A stretch of DNA of 64,000 nucleotides from Cololabis saira. Taxonomy: Eukaryota; Chordata; Actinopteri; Beloniformes; Belonidae. The stretch is taken from assembly GCF_033807715.1 (NCBI RefSeq), contig NC_084597.1, positions 10,641,343-10,705,342 on the forward strand, in the 5' to 3' direction. The notes under the pieces were generated by a model. It made no database searches and had not been told where the DNA came from. It was given only the letters and a program-made list of their open reading frames with translations. The position numbers were made by a program, and so were the translations under genes. Every line of letters starts with the position of its first letter. The first letter of the stretch is position 1. This document shows positions 62,436 through 64,000 of this stretch, one piece after another.

Positions 62436-62927
62436 AGGGGACCTATTATGGCATCTAATACCTATTTTAAACTGCCTTGAATATCTAAAAAAACAAGCTT
62501 TTGATTGTTTTTGCTAAATAAATGAGAAATTCAGCCTCTGAGCCATGTCTTTATCATCCCATTCTCTAACCTCATTATCTATGCAGGATTTTGAGTGGGC
62601 GGGGCTATGATAATGAGGCACTGTGCTGATTGGCTGCCTGACGCGATGACACGATACACCGCTACGAAAAAATGGTGGAAGCTCCGGCCGGCGGAGTTAG
62701 TTGTGGGCGTAGTTTCACGCATCGCTACTGTCGTTACGTAATGACAGGAGCAGAATCTGAACGGCTCGTAGAAGTCACATCACACTGGACGGCTCATCCG
62801 GGCGGCTGTACAGACAGACACTGCAGAATTTGGTTGCTTTCCTCCTTCTCTGAGTTGGCAGGCTGAGGGGAGACCACTTTATATATTTTAAAGCAAGAAA
62901 AAACCTGTTTTTCATAATAGGTCCCCT
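62436..62927. mobile_element. T2/Kolobok-type MITE, short copy
   Basis: Ends AGGGGACCTATTATG and CATAATAGGTCCCCT, flanked by TTAA at 62432-62435 and 62928-62931. Same orientation as 11115-12360. Confidence 0.92.
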
Positions 62928-62981
62928 TTAAGTTTTTAACAACCTAAGCTATAGGTTTCATTTTCAAATACGCACTTAGAT

Positions 62982-63595
62982 TAGGCTTGCCACCCGTCCC
63001 TTGAAATACGGAATTGTTCTGTAATTGGGAATTAAAAGTTGCGTTCCGTATTGAACCAATACAGACACATATTATGCTCTTATTTATAGATGTCATCATA
63101 TACAGGTGAAGGTCTGAAAATTTGAATATATTTCAAAACTTAATTCGTAGTAAATTTAATTCAACTAAAAAGTAAAACAAATATATTATTTCCCACTACA
63201 TTCAAAGTGAGATATTTCAAGCCTTTATTTGCTATGATTTTGTTGATTATGACTCAGTTTATGAAAACCCCAAATAAAAAATCTCAAAAAAGGTGAATAT
63301 TTTTATCAATAAACAATTCAATCATCAACATTATAAGAAATAGAGGTTTAACATATTTTGCTTTGCATGTAATGAGACTATGTAATATATTAGTTCCACC
63401 TTTTTAAGTTGAATTATTGAAATAAATTAACTTTTACACCATATTCTTCACCTGTATGTATAAAAAATGTGAGAAAAAAATGTTGTGTCCCGTATTGAAC
63501 TAAAACGGGACACGATTTGTACCGTATTTTCATTAACTTTTACACCATATTCTAGTTGAATTATTGAAATAAATGAACCTTTACACCATATTGAT
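62982..63595. mobile_element. Rearranged relative of the 35572-36539 hAT MITE
   Basis: Begins TAGGCTTGCCACCCGTCCC, then a separate MITE with CAGGTGAAG ends (about 63102-63455), then ACGGGACACGATTTGTACCG and one and a half reversed 41-bp minisatellite units ending near 63595. The terminal TAGGGTTGCC end is missing on the right, so no target duplication is visible. Confidence 0.75.
63102..63455. mobile_element. MITE with ACAGGTGAAG ends
   Basis: Left ACAGGTGAAGGTCTGAAAAT, right ATATTCTTCACCTGTATG. Its right terminus (reverse complement: CAGGTGAAGAATATGGTGTA...) contains exactly the unit that is amplified in the 35.8-kb minisatellite. Confidence 0.7.
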
Positions 63596-63599
63596 GAGA

Positions 63600-64000
63600 G
63601 ATTGTCTCAAAAGTAAATACTGGAATTATGTTGTCCTTCGCTTTGAGCAGACACATGTTGGAACATGTTGGAATAATGCGGCTGGAAAACAACCAAACTC
63701 CTGGTTTAGGTGAGCAAAACAAAAGCCCCATTGTGTCTGTAACGGTGTTTCTGTGCGATAAAGCAGGAAATAAAGACACAACCTTTGATTCTAGTCTAAA
63801 TATTGTGTGCAGTGTGGTGAGCTCAGCCCCTCACCTCTGTGGTTTTAAGACACAACACCCAGACTCTGAGACATAAAGACATAAGAGAGAAAAGGAGGGA
63901 GGAACAGGAAAGTCATCAGAGACTGTTTGGCACAGGTGAATACAAATTTGTAGAAAAAGGCACAAAGTTACTGAGAGAAAGCTCCCAGAGCAGTTGAAAA
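63600..64000. other. No gene seen
   Basis: Unique-looking DNA to the window end; no PH-domain exon recognised. Confidence 0.5.

Overview
The window looks like teleost fish nuclear DNA, probably a percomorph, from inside a long, AT-rich, transposon-filled gene. Evidence for this is two spliced coding exons of a vertebrate RhoGAP gene, many fish-style hAT and Kolobok/T2-like MITEs, fish LINE and SINE remnants, and abundant AT, CA and tetranucleotide microsatellites. I see no prokaryotic genes, CRISPR array or operon.

Host gene. Two minus-strand exons are clear. 16759-16881 encodes the C-terminal part of a PH domain and 7362-7569 the start of a RhoGAP domain with its arginine finger. Their phases match (phase 1 to phase 1) and the peptides fit ARHGAP24 (FilGAP) best. 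The N-terminal PH exons and the rest of the RhoGAP domain are not here, so the gene continues past both ends. Three low-repeat patches upstream (20083-20460, 31145-31217 with flanks, 46061-46082 with flanks) look like possible alternative first exons. Each ends in a plausible donor, and the two that carry an ATG are in the right phase for the PH exon. They are hypotheses only.

Layout. 1-2622: decayed Ty1/copia pol, split by a hAT MITE. 2.9-4.3 kb: foldback DNA and MITE fragments. 5.67-7.02 kb: a LINE with a second, 5'-truncated LINE nested in it. 7.4-17 kb: the two exons and their intron, with several hAT MITEs, a large GC-rich T2-like element and a TA-flanked MITE. 17-33 kb: a hAT MITE with a huge tetranucleotide array, a 528-bp tandem duplication of a hairpin-array element, LINE and SINE fragments. 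34-60 kb: very dense MITEs, several nested. 60-64 kb: a long-TIR element, a T2-like element and a rearranged hAT/minisatellite element.

Twenty insertions are each bounded by an 8-bp direct repeat (19 exact, one with a single mismatch), which is diagnostic of hAT elements. They total about 16.4 kb, a quarter of the window. Four insertions are flanked by TTAA and start AGGRR (T2/Kolobok type). Three are flanked by 6-bp repeats and begin TACG. No intact transposase or reverse transcriptase is present: all are nonautonomous or decayed. The most interesting signal is that MITEs with different ends carry expandable tandem arrays, and three of these array types share one design, an A-rich core between short inverted arms.
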